From the NCBI GenBank assembly GCA_902826455.1, contig CADEEV010000023.1, positions 1 to 64,000 on the forward strand: a stretch of 64,000 bases of DNA, given 5' to 3'. Under the pieces are notes generated by a model that was not told the origin of the DNA, did no database searches, and saw nothing but the letters and a program-made list of their open reading frames with translations. This DNA is from an uncultured Acidobacteriota bacterium. GTDB lineage: Bacteria; Acidobacteriota; Vicinamibacteria; Fen-336. The stretch's first letter is position 1; the number at the start of each line of letters is the position of its first letter. Below are positions 7,350-15,208 of this stretch, in pieces. The translations under genes were made by a program, and so were the position numbers.

Positions 7350-8666
7350 CTGGGGCTCGATCGGGCGCTCGTCGGCCTCATCGCAGGCGTCTCGGCCACC
7401 TGTCTCGTTTCGATCTTCGCGGCGCAGGTCCTCTTGGGCGCCGCCCTCCTCGTCCAGCTCGCGCGTTTCGCCACGGGCCGGGCGCGCTTCCTCAAGCTCT
7501 CGGTCGACGCGCCGATCCTCGCCTTCAGCATCTGGACCCTGCTCTCGGCGTCCTTCTCCAGGGATCCGGTCGAGTCCTTCGAGGACGCGAAGAAGCTCGT
7601 CCTGTTCTTCCTGTTCTACGCCGCCGCCGACGTGATGACCGAGGCCCGGGCGCGCGAGCGGGTGCTCGACGCGGCGCTTCTCGGAGGCCTCGTCCTCTCG
7701 GCGGGCGCCGTCCTGCAGTTCTACTGTCTCGGCTTCGACACGCCGAACAACCGCCCCCACAGCTTCCTCGGCCACTACATGACGGCGTCCGGACTCTCGA
7801 TGGGCGTGCTCATCGTGGCGGCGGCGCGCCTCGCCTTCGGCGGCCGCGGCCTGGCTTCGCCCAGCCGGCGCGACGTCACGGCTCTCGTCGCGGTCCTCGC
7901 CGCGCTGAGCCTCCTGACGCTCGTGCAGGCGTTCGGGGTCTTCTCCGTGCAGGCCGAGCGCGTCTTCGTGGCGGCCTTCGCGTGCGGGGTCGTGGCCGTC
8001 GCCGCATCCCGACGCTCGTGGCCCGGCGCCTCGATGTCGACGCTGCTGGCCGCCGTCGCGGCGCCGGTGGCCGCCTGGTCGTTGCTCATCTCCCGCACCC
8101 GCAACGCCTGGATCGGGGCCGTGGTCGGCCTCGCGATCGTCGCGGTGCTGCGCGCGCCCCGGACGCTGTGGCTCCTCGGCGCGGCCATCGTGGCGATCCT
8201 CGCCGCGCGCCCCCAGACCGTCATGGACCGGCTCCAGTTCGATGCGAGCACGGCCGATCGCTACTACATGTGGCAGGCGGGCATCGACATGATCGTGGAC
8301 AAGCCGGTGTTCGGCCAGGGTCCGGGGCGGATCATCGACGCCTACCCCGAGTACCGCCTCGATGCCGCGCCGAACGCCCTCACTCCCCACATGCACAACA
8401 ACGTGCTCCAGGTCGCCGCGGAGCGCGGCCTTCCCTGTCTCGCGTGGTGGCTCTGGCTCGTCGCAGCGCTGCTCGGCGACGCCTGGCGCGAGTCGCGTCG
8501 CGCCCGGGATTGGGGGGCCGTCGCGGCGTTCGCGTTGTTGAGCGCGATCCTGGCCTCCGGCATGTTCGAGTACAACTTCGGCGACTCCGAGATCCTGATG
8601 TTCGTCCTGATCGTCACGGCCATTCCCTACGCCCTCCGCCGTTCGCGCGCCCTGCTCTCGGCATGA
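7350..8666 (+). CDS. O-antigen ligase (Wzy_C/WaaL-type) membrane protein, probable CTG start
   Basis: Multi-pass protein (about 10-12 hydrophobic segments). Its late loop, YMWQAGIDMIVDKPVFGQGPG with a downstream HMHNNVLQVAAERG segment, is the Wzy_C/O-antigen ligase signature, including the conserved His. WaaL-type ligases join polyprenyl-linked glycans to lipid A-core at the periplasmic face. The first membrane segment begins LGLDRALVGLIAG, and no ATG/GTG/TTG lies near it. A TTG at 7266 would add 28 residues read from inside the Trm112 gene. CTG at 7350, three bases after that stop, is my preferred start (438 residues). Its 3' end overlaps the sulfatase-like gene (ATGA). Confidence 0.82.
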   Translation: MGLDRALVGLIAGVSATCLVSIFAAQVLLGAALLVQLARFATGRARFLKLSVDAPILAFSIWTLLSASFSRDPVESFEDAKKLVLFFLFYAAADVMTEARARERVLDAALLGGLVLSAGAVLQFYCLGFDTPNNRPHSFLGHYMTASGLSMGVLIVAAARLAFGGRGLASPSRRDVTALVAVLAALSLLTLVQAFGVFSVQAERVFVAAFACGVVAVAASRRSWPGASMSTLLAAVAAPVAAWSLLISRTRNAWIGAVVGLAIVAVLRAPRTLWLLGAAIVAILAARPQTVMDRLQFDASTADRYYMWQAGIDMIVDKPVFGQGPGRIIDAYPEYRLDAAPNALTPHMHNNVLQVAAERGLPCLAWWLWLVAALLGDAWRESRRARDWGAVAAFALLSAILASGMFEYNFGDSEILMFVLIVTAIPYALRRSRALLSA

Positions 8667-10897
8667 AGCGCGCGTTCCTCCTGACGGCCCTGCTGGCGTG
8701 CGCCTGTCGTCCAGGCGCCGACCCGCCGGTCGTGCTGGACCTCGTGGCCGCAGGAGCCGCGGCCCGCTTCGAAGGAGCCGGCCAGGTCGTCCTCTTCGGC
8801 ACGCCCGCCGGGATCTCGAGCCAGCTCGCGGGCTTCTACGACGCGCCGGCCAGCCTGCTCGCCGATCCGGCGGCCTGGGTCGCGCAGACCACGGAGATCG
8901 GCCTGCGGTTCGAGGAGGCGACCGATCGGCGGGTGGCCCTCGACCTCGCCCCGTTCCCTGGACTCAGCAGCCAGTCGGCGGAGGCCTTCCTGAACGACAC
9001 ACCGCTCGGGCCCATCGCCATGCGCTCGGCGCGGCAGCGGTATCGGCTCGACCTCCCGGCGCCGGCGCAGCGCCCTGGAATGAATCGGCTCAAGATCGTG
9101 TTCGGCGACACGGCGGCGCCCGTCCAGGCCTATCGCAAGCGGATGGCGGCCGTGCTCTACGGCCTCGCGGTCGGTCGGGCGGACGACGTCGGCATCGCGG
9201 CCCTGCTGGCGCCCGGGGCGGCTCCGGCGCTCTCGTTCGAGGGCGGTTCCCTGACGCAGGCGCTGCCGGGAGAGTTGCGCTACGTGTTCCGGGCGCCGGC
9301 CGACGGCGTCCTGCGCCTGAGGCCCGTGCTCGCCGGGCAGGCCAGGGGCTCCGCCGCCTTGAGGGTGACGCTCGACCGCGACGGTGCCGGCGAGAGCGTG
9401 CTATGGACGGGAGACGCTCGCGCCACGGCCCGTGAAGTCTCGGTGAAGCTCGACGTTGCCGAAGGCTCCGTGGTGAGCCTCGGTCTCCGCGCCGAGGGCA
9501 CGGCACCCGTGGGTTGGGGGCCCGCGCGGCTCGTCGCGGCGCGCTCGGGGGATCCCCTGCGCGAGCCACCGGGACCCGTCGCCGTCGATCCACGGGCGGA
9601 CGCGCTCCGTGCTGCCCTGCGCAACGCGAACGTCCTCTACGTGATCCTCGATGCGGCGGGCGCCCGCCACTTCTCGAGCTACGGCTACGACCGTCCCACG
9701 ACGCCGGAGATCGACCGGATCGCCTCGGAGGGCGTCGTGTTCGAGAACGCGCGCACGGTCGCGAGCTTCACGCTGCTGGCCATGGGCTCGGCGTGGACCT
9801 CGAGCTATCCCGACCAGCACCACAACGGCGTCCCCTACGGCGCGCCGCTCCCCAAGGACCGCCTGACGCTGGCGGAGCTCCTGGGCGCCCACGGCATCCA
9901 CTCGGCCGGCTTCGTCTCCAACGGCGTCGCGGGCCCTGGCTTCGCCCTCGATCGCGGCTTCTCGGAGTTCGACGAGGTCTTCCGGCGCTTCGGCGCCCAC
10001 GCGGAGGCCTTCCGCCGCGTCCTGCCCGAGTGGTTCGCGTCGAACGCGACGCGGCGCTTCTTCGCGTACGTTCACTTCCGCGAGCCCCATTTCGCCTACG
10101 ATCCCCCGCCGCCGTTCGACACGATGTTCGGAGCCGACGGGCCCCTCACGAAGCTCCAGAGGACGAAGTACGACTGGATCACCGACGTGAACTGGGGCCG
10201 CGTGCGGCCGTCGCCCGCCGAGGTCGCCCACCTCCGGCGCCTGTACGACGGCAACCTGGCCCACGTGGATCGAGAGGTGGGCCGGATCCGCCGCGACCTC
10301 GAAGCCAGCGGGCTCTGGGACAAGACGCTCGTCGTGGTGTCCGCGGACCACGGCGACCAGCTCTTCGAGCACGGCTACGTCGGCCATCTCGACCAGGTCT
10401 ACGAGGAAGCCCTGCAGATCCCCCTGGTCCTGAAGTTTCCGAAAGGCGTCGGGCCCGCGGCAGCCCGCGTCGCCGGGCTCGTGGACACCCTCGACATCGC
10501 GCCGACGATCGCCGACGCGTTCGGCGTGCTGGGACGCGGCGGCTCGGAGCGGGCCTTCGGAGGGCGCTCGTTGCTCCCCGTCGCCCTCGGAGCCCCCGGG
10601 AAGGTTGCGGTCTTCTCGCGCTCCGCCGGGGAGCAGCCGAAGTACGCACTGCGCTCGGGCGCCCTCAAGCTCGTCTACCACACGGCGCGGAACGCGGCCG
10701 AGCTCTACGACGTCGTCGCGGATCCGGCCGAATCCCACGATCTCGCCGCAGCCCGCGCGTCCGAGACCGAGTACTACGTCCAGACCGCGAGGCGCTGGAT
10801 CCTGGGGATGCGACGGGGACCCGCGTCGGCCGCATCGGACACGCAGCTCACGGAAGAACAGCGCGAGAACCTCAAGGCGCTGGGCTACGTCCAGTGA
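8663..10897 (+). CDS. Sulfatase-superfamily lipoprotein with altered active site
   Basis: 744 residues starting MKRAFLLTALLACACRPG, with a lipoprotein signal (LACAC). Residues about 20-310 form an unrecognised beta-rich domain. The alkaline-phosphatase/sulfatase fold begins near residue 318 (NVLYVILDAAGARHFSSYGYDRPTTPEIDRIA) and continues to VSADHGDQLFEHGYVGH. The usual second metal Asp (LDxxRxDH) is replaced in AAGARH. The formylglycine CxPxR site is missing, reading SFTLLAMGSAW instead, where a Thr could be the nucleophile. It may be a phospho- or sulfo-transfer enzyme of surface glycans or a binding protein. It is coupled to the O-antigen ligase by an ATGA overlap. Confidence 0.8.
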   Translation: MKRAFLLTALLACACRPGADPPVVLDLVAAGAAARFEGAGQVVLFGTPAGISSQLAGFYDAPASLLADPAAWVAQTTEIGLRFEEATDRRVALDLAPFPGLSSQSAEAFLNDTPLGPIAMRSARQRYRLDLPAPAQRPGMNRLKIVFGDTAAPVQAYRKRMAAVLYGLAVGRADDVGIAALLAPGAAPALSFEGGSLTQALPGELRYVFRAPADGVLRLRPVLAGQARGSAALRVTLDRDGAGESVLWTGDARATAREVSVKLDVAEGSVVSLGLRAEGTAPVGWGPARLVAARSGDPLREPPGPVAVDPRADALRAALRNANVLYVILDAAGARHFSSYGYDRPTTPEIDRIASEGVVFENARTVASFTLLAMGSAWTSSYPDQHHNGVPYGAPLPKDRLTLAELLGAHGIHSAGFVSNGVAGPGFALDRGFSEFDEVFRRFGAHAEAFRRVLPEWFASNATRRFFAYVHFREPHFAYDPPPPFDTMFGADGPLTKLQRTKYDWITDVNWGRVRPSPAEVAHLRRLYDGNLAHVDREVGRIRRDLEASGLWDKTLVVVSADHGDQLFEHGYVGHLDQVYEEALQIPLVLKFPKGVGPAAARVAGLVDTLDIAPTIADAFGVLGRGGSERAFGGRSLLPVALGAPGKVAVFSRSAGEQPKYALRSGALKLVYHTARNAAELYDVVADPAESHDLAAARASETEYYVQTARRWILGMRRGPASAASDTQLTEEQRENLKALGYVQ

Positions 10898-10934
10898 GGC
10901 CTTTGGGGTCACGCAAAGTAGAATCCTCCCTGCC

Positions 10935-11924
10935 ATGACGACCCTGACGGCCACCCGAGCCCGCACGCTCCTCCGCTCGATGCGCGGCAAGCGCGTGCTC
11001 GTGCTGGGCGACGTGATGCTCGACGAGTTCCTGTGGGGCCGGGTGCGCCGCATCTCGCCCGAGGCGCCGGTGCCGGTCGTCGAGATCGAGCGCGAGAGCT
11101 TCCACGTCGGCGGCGCGGGCAACGTGGCCCGCAACGTCCGCTCCCTCCAAGGCGCCGCGGTTCTCGCCGGCGTCGTGGGCGCCGACGCCGCCGCGGCCCG
11201 CCTCCGCTCGGAGCTGCGCCTCGCGGGGGTCGAGGACGCGCTCGTCGAGGCGCCAGGCGGCCGGCCGACGACGCTAAAGACGCGCATCCTCGCCAGCCAT
11301 CAGCAGATCTGCCGCGCCGACCGCGAGGACGTCGAGGACATCGCACCCGCCCTCGAGAGCTCGCTGCTCGCGCGCGCCCGCACGGCCATCCGCAATTCCG
11401 ACGCCGTGATCGTCTCGGACTACCAGAAGGGGGTCGTGACCCGCACCGTCATGCGCGCGGTCCTCACGGCAGCCCGCGCGCGGCGCGTGCCGGTGCTCGT
11501 CGATCCCAAGGTGCGGCACTTCTCGTTCTACCGCGGCGCGACCCTCGTCACGCCCAACCAGAACGAGGCGGAGCAGGCGACGGGCTTGCGGCTGCGCAGC
11601 GAAGGCGACGTGCGCGCGGCCGGCGACCGCATCCTGAAGATCCTCGGATGCAAGGCGGCGCTCATCACGCGCGGCGAGCACGGCATGAGCCTGTTCGAGA
11701 CCGGCCGCCGGCCCGCCCACATCGCGGCGGCGGCGCGCGAGGTCTACGACGTCACGGGCGCCGGGGACACCGTGATCGCCACCCTCGCTCTCGGCCTCGC
11801 GGCCGGAGCGCGACTAGTGGAGGCCGCGACCCTGGCGAACGCCGCCGCGGGCATCGTGGTGGGCAAGCTGGGAACGGCGACCGCGTCGGCCGAAGAGATC
11901 CTCGCCGCAGCCTTTCCCGCGTGA
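10935..11924 (+). CDS. rfaE1: D-glycero-beta-D-manno-heptose-7-phosphate kinase (HldA / RfaE domain I)
   Basis: PfkB/ribokinase-family kinase of ADP-heptose synthesis for the LPS inner core. It has 329 residues. Visible features are VLVLGDVMLDEFLWG near the N-terminus, SPEAPVPVVEIE, the sugar-binding FHVGGAGNVARNV, SDYQKGV, VDPK and the anion-hole/catalytic motif DVTGAGDTVIATLALGLA. The nucleotidyltransferase half (HldC/RfaE2) is absent, so this is a split enzyme. TAGAAT (10919-10924) lies 10 bases before ATG with no Shine-Dalgarno, suggesting a very short leader. Confidence 0.93.
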   Translation: MTTLTATRARTLLRSMRGKRVLVLGDVMLDEFLWGRVRRISPEAPVPVVEIERESFHVGGAGNVARNVRSLQGAAVLAGVVGADAAAARLRSELRLAGVEDALVEAPGGRPTTLKTRILASHQQICRADREDVEDIAPALESSLLARARTAIRNSDAVIVSDYQKGVVTRTVMRAVLTAARARRVPVLVDPKVRHFSFYRGATLVTPNQNEAEQATGLRLRSEGDVRAAGDRILKILGCKAALITRGEHGMSLFETGRRPAHIAAAAREVYDVTGAGDTVIATLALGLAAGARLVEAATLANAAAGIVVGKLGTATASAEEILAAAFPA

Positions 11925-13054
11925 GGGTCGCGGTCGTCGGAGCCGGCCCGGCCGGAAGCCTGCTCGGCCATGACCTCGCGAGAGCGGGCGTGGCCGTCAC
12001 GCTCTTCGACGCTTCCCATCCCCGGGAGAAGCCGTGCGGCGGCGGTGTCACGGGCAAGGCGCTCGCGCTGTTGCCGGAGGCGCCGCCCGACGACCCGTTG
12101 CCGGCGAACTGGCTCGAGAGCTGCGAGTTCGACGCGGGCACCGGCGACGTCGTGCGGCTGCGCCTCGAGCGGCCGGTCGCCGTCTGCGCGCGGCGCGATC
12201 TCGATTCGTGGCTCCTGCGCCGGGCCGTCGCGGCGGGGGCGACCCATCGTGCGGAGCGCGTCACGATGGTCGACGCCGCCGGCCTCCTGCGCTGCGCGGA
12301 CTCGGAGCATCAGTTCGACGTCATCGTGGGCGCCGACGGCGCCGGCTCCCTGGTGCGACGCACGTTCCTCTCACCCGTGCCCCCGGAGCGACTGATGATG
12401 GCCGCCGGCTGGTTCGCGCGCGGAACGTCGTCGATGAAGGTCCAGTTCACGCCCGGCCTCGAAGGCTACCTGTGGCTCTTCCCGCGGATCGACCACGTCG
12501 CGGTCGGGATCTGTGCTCCCCTCGCCTCGGTGCCCACGCGCGACATGCTCGCGCGCCTCGACGGCGAGGCGGTCCGTCACTTCCCCGCGCTCGTGGACGC
12601 GGATGCCGGACGCTACGCCCACACGATCCCGTCGTTGTCGTCGGAGCCGCGCTCGCTCCTAGAGATCGCGGGGCCGCGCTGGGCCCTGGTCGGCGACGCG
12701 GCGGCCCTCGCCGATCCCATCACGGGCGAGGGCATCTACTACGCCTTGCGCTCCGCGCGGATCCTCGCCGACACTCTCGTCGAGGACGGCTCGACCGCCC
12801 GGTATGGGCAGCGCTGCCTCGAGGACTTCGGACGCGACCTGCTGAAGGCCGCCGCACTGCGCGATCGCTTCTACGCGCCGGGCTTCACCCGACGCATGAT
12901 CGCGTATGCGGCGCGCAGCTCCGCGATCCGCTCCGTGCTCGCGGAGCTCGTCCTGGGCGAACAGGGCTACGTCGGGTTGAAGCGCCGTCTGCTGCGGGCG
13001 GCGCCTCGCTTCGCCTGGGACTCGGCGCTCGCGAAGCTGCTGCGCACCGCCTGA
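11921..13054 (+). CDS. Geranylgeranyl reductase family FAD-dependent oxidoreductase
   Basis: 377 residues from GTG 11921, overlapping the kinase stop (GTGA). The N-terminal Rossmann motif VAVVGAGPAGSLLGHDLA binds FAD; EKPCGGGVTGKAL is the hallmark of geranylgeranyl-reductase-type enzymes. VIVGADGAGSLVRR and WALVGDAAALADPITGEGIYYAL are the second and third flavin motifs. Family members reduce isoprenoid chains (menaquinone side chains, polyprenols, chlorophyll or archaeal lipids). Being in an LPS/glycan cluster, a polyprenyl carrier or quinone is a reasonable but unproven substrate. Confidence 0.88.
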   Translation: MRVAVVGAGPAGSLLGHDLARAGVAVTLFDASHPREKPCGGGVTGKALALLPEAPPDDPLPANWLESCEFDAGTGDVVRLRLERPVAVCARRDLDSWLLRRAVAAGATHRAERVTMVDAAGLLRCADSEHQFDVIVGADGAGSLVRRTFLSPVPPERLMMAAGWFARGTSSMKVQFTPGLEGYLWLFPRIDHVAVGICAPLASVPTRDMLARLDGEAVRHFPALVDADAGRYAHTIPSLSSEPRSLLEIAGPRWALVGDAAALADPITGEGIYYALRSARILADTLVEDGSTARYGQRCLEDFGRDLLKAAALRDRFYAPGFTRRMIAYAARSSAIRSVLAELVLGEQGYVGLKRRLLRAAPRFAWDSALAKLLRTA

Positions 13055-13114
13055 CCCCTGGTCGCAAGGACGGCCCCGGGGACCGCGCGACGCCATGCTA
13101 GGCTCCGGCCCCAT

Positions 13115-15208
13115 ATGCTCCAGAACGCCTCGCGCCTCGCCCTGCGTGCCGCCGGACTCGCGTTCCTCTCCGCGGGCGTCGCGCACGCCGAGGGCGATCG
13201 CCAGAAGGACGCCGAAGCCCTCGTGCGGCGCGTGCCGAATGCCGACAGCTACGGGCGCCACCTCCGGATCCTGACGGAGGAGCCGCACCAGACGGGCACG
13301 CCGCGCAACATGGAGCTCGCCGAGTACGTGCGCGACCGCTTCCGCGAGTACGGCCTCGAGGACGTCCACTTCCACGACACGCCCGCCCTGATGACCTACG
13401 GCCGCGCGGCGAGCGTCGAGATCGTGTCGCCGGTGTCGATGAGGCTGAAGCTCAGCGAGGATCCCGTTCCCGGGGACAAGGACAGCCACCTCTACGAGGA
13501 TCCGACGCAGGTGCCGTTCCACGGCTACGCGCCGAGCGGCGACGTGACCGCCGAGGTCGCCTATGCGAACGGCGGCAGCCCGGAGGACTTCGCCGCGCTC
13601 ACGGCCATGGGCGTCGACGTGCGCGGGAAGATCGTCGTGATGCGCTACTCGAACCCCTACAGCTACCGCGGCTACAAGCTCTACCAGGCCGAGTCGCGTG
13701 GTGCGGTGGGCGCCATCATCTATTCCGACCCTGCCGAGGACGGCTATGCGCGGGGCGAGGTCTATCCGGACGGTCCGTGGGGACCGCCGAGCCACATGCA
13801 ATGGGGCGCCATCCTCTACGACTGGCTCGGAGCCGGCGAGCCGTTCACGTTCCACTGGACGAAGGCCGCGAACGGCGAGTGGCGCGAGGGCAAGGAGCGA
13901 GACAAGCAGCTTCCCCGCATCCCGTCGATCCCCATGTCCCACGAGGCGGTCGCCGAGATCCTCTCGCGACTGCGCGGGCCGCTGGGCCCCGCGAGTTGGC
14001 AAGGCGCCCTGCCGTTCACGTACCGCGCGGGCCCGGGGCCTGTCCGCGTGCGGCTCAAGACCGACAACGAAGAGACGATCGGGACCATGCGCAACGTCAT
14101 CGGCACGATCAAGGGCGCGGTCGAGCCCGAGAAGTGGGTCGTGCTGGGCAACCATCGCGATGCCTGGATCTACGGAGCCGTCGACCCGAGCAGCGGCACG
14201 GCGGCGCTCCTGGAGACCGCGCGGGCGCTGGGCGCCGCGGCGAAAGCCGGGTTTCGGCCGCGGCGCTCGATCGTCTTCGCCAACTGGGACGCCGAGGAGC
14301 AGCTGCTCGGCGGCTCGACCCAATGGGCGAAGGACAATCGCGAGAAGCTGCTGGCCGACGGCGTCGTCTACGTCAACGTGGACAGCGGCGCGACGGGCCC
14401 GGTGTTCGAGGGCGGGTCGACGCTGGCCCTCGGGGAATTCCTGAAGGGCGTGCTCCGCGACGAGCCCGATCCCGCGAGTGGCGGATCGCTCTACGACGCC
14501 TGGGCGGCGGCGACGCCGGGAGGCGCGCCGGAGCCCAAGCGCATCGTGGGCGCCACGGACTACACCGCGTTCATGGAGCACCTGGGCATGAGCTGCATCG
14601 ACATGACCTTCGACGGCCCCTACGGCGTGTACCACTCGATGTACGACAACTACCAGTGGATGAGCCGGGTGGCCGACCCGGGCTTCCACTACAACACGGC
14701 CCTCGCGCGCGTCTGGTCGGTGCTGGCGCTGCGCCTGGCGAACGCCGAGATCCTGCCGATGCAGTACTCGCGCTACGCGAAGGCCGTGCCTTCGTACCTG
14801 GAAGCGGTGGAGGCCCGGCTCCCGGCGGACCGCAAGGTGCGTTTCGACGCGGCTCGGGCGGCGGCCGCTCGCTGGGAGGCCGCGGCCACCCGATTCGAGG
14901 CGCGTCTCGCGAAGGTGCCGACCGGCAGCCTGACGGCCGACGCCGTGCGCGACGTGAACGCGGCACTGCTCCTCACCGAGCGCGCGATGACCGAGCCGAA
15001 GGGCTTGAAGGGCCGGCCCTTCTTCAAGCACCTTCTCTATGCGCCGCAGCCGACCTACCGCGAGGAGCTCGTGCCGCGGATCTTCGAGGCGATCGACGGC
15101 GGCCGCTTCGCGGATCTGCCGATGCACGAAGCGGAGCTGGTCGCGGCCTTCGATCGGGCGGCAGCGATCCTCACGGGCGCGGAGGCGCGCCTGACCCCGG
15201 GGAACTGA
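13115..15208 (+). CDS. Secreted M28-family metallopeptidase (glutamate carboxypeptidase II-like)
   Basis: 697 residues with a signal peptide (to about residue 25, VAHA|EG). It has the layout of the PSMA/GCPII group: N-terminal region, PA domain (about 120-230, KIVVMRYSNPYSYRGYKLYQAESRGAVGAIIY), M28 catalytic domain and a C-terminal TFR-dimer-like helical domain. All zinc ligands are visible: His in GNHRDAW, bridging Asp in VDPSSGT, Glu pair in NWDAEEQLLGGS, Asp in VNVDSGA and His in YGVYHSMYD. It probably trims peptides in the periplasm. An extended -10 (TGC-TAGGCT, 13096-13104) precedes ATG by 10 bases without a Shine-Dalgarno. The last 38 bases overlap the convergent giant gene. Confidence 0.93.
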   Translation: MLQNASRLALRAAGLAFLSAGVAHAEGDRQKDAEALVRRVPNADSYGRHLRILTEEPHQTGTPRNMELAEYVRDRFREYGLEDVHFHDTPALMTYGRAASVEIVSPVSMRLKLSEDPVPGDKDSHLYEDPTQVPFHGYAPSGDVTAEVAYANGGSPEDFAALTAMGVDVRGKIVVMRYSNPYSYRGYKLYQAESRGAVGAIIYSDPAEDGYARGEVYPDGPWGPPSHMQWGAILYDWLGAGEPFTFHWTKAANGEWREGKERDKQLPRIPSIPMSHEAVAEILSRLRGPLGPASWQGALPFTYRAGPGPVRVRLKTDNEETIGTMRNVIGTIKGAVEPEKWVVLGNHRDAWIYGAVDPSSGTAALLETARALGAAAKAGFRPRRSIVFANWDAEEQLLGGSTQWAKDNREKLLADGVVYVNVDSGATGPVFEGGSTLALGEFLKGVLRDEPDPASGGSLYDAWAAATPGGAPEPKRIVGATDYTAFMEHLGMSCIDMTFDGPYGVYHSMYDNYQWMSRVADPGFHYNTALARVWSVLALRLANAEILPMQYSRYAKAVPSYLEAVEARLPADRKVRFDAARAAAARWEAAATRFEARLAKVPTGSLTADAVRDVNAALLLTERAMTEPKGLKGRPFFKHLLYAPQPTYREELVPRIFEAIDGGRFADLPMHEAELVAAFDRAAAILTGAEARLTPGN

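Noticed and set aside
12659-15127. 822-codon minus-strand frame opposite the M28 peptidase
   Set aside because: The plus-strand gene conserves every zinc ligand; the opposite frame has no recognisable content.
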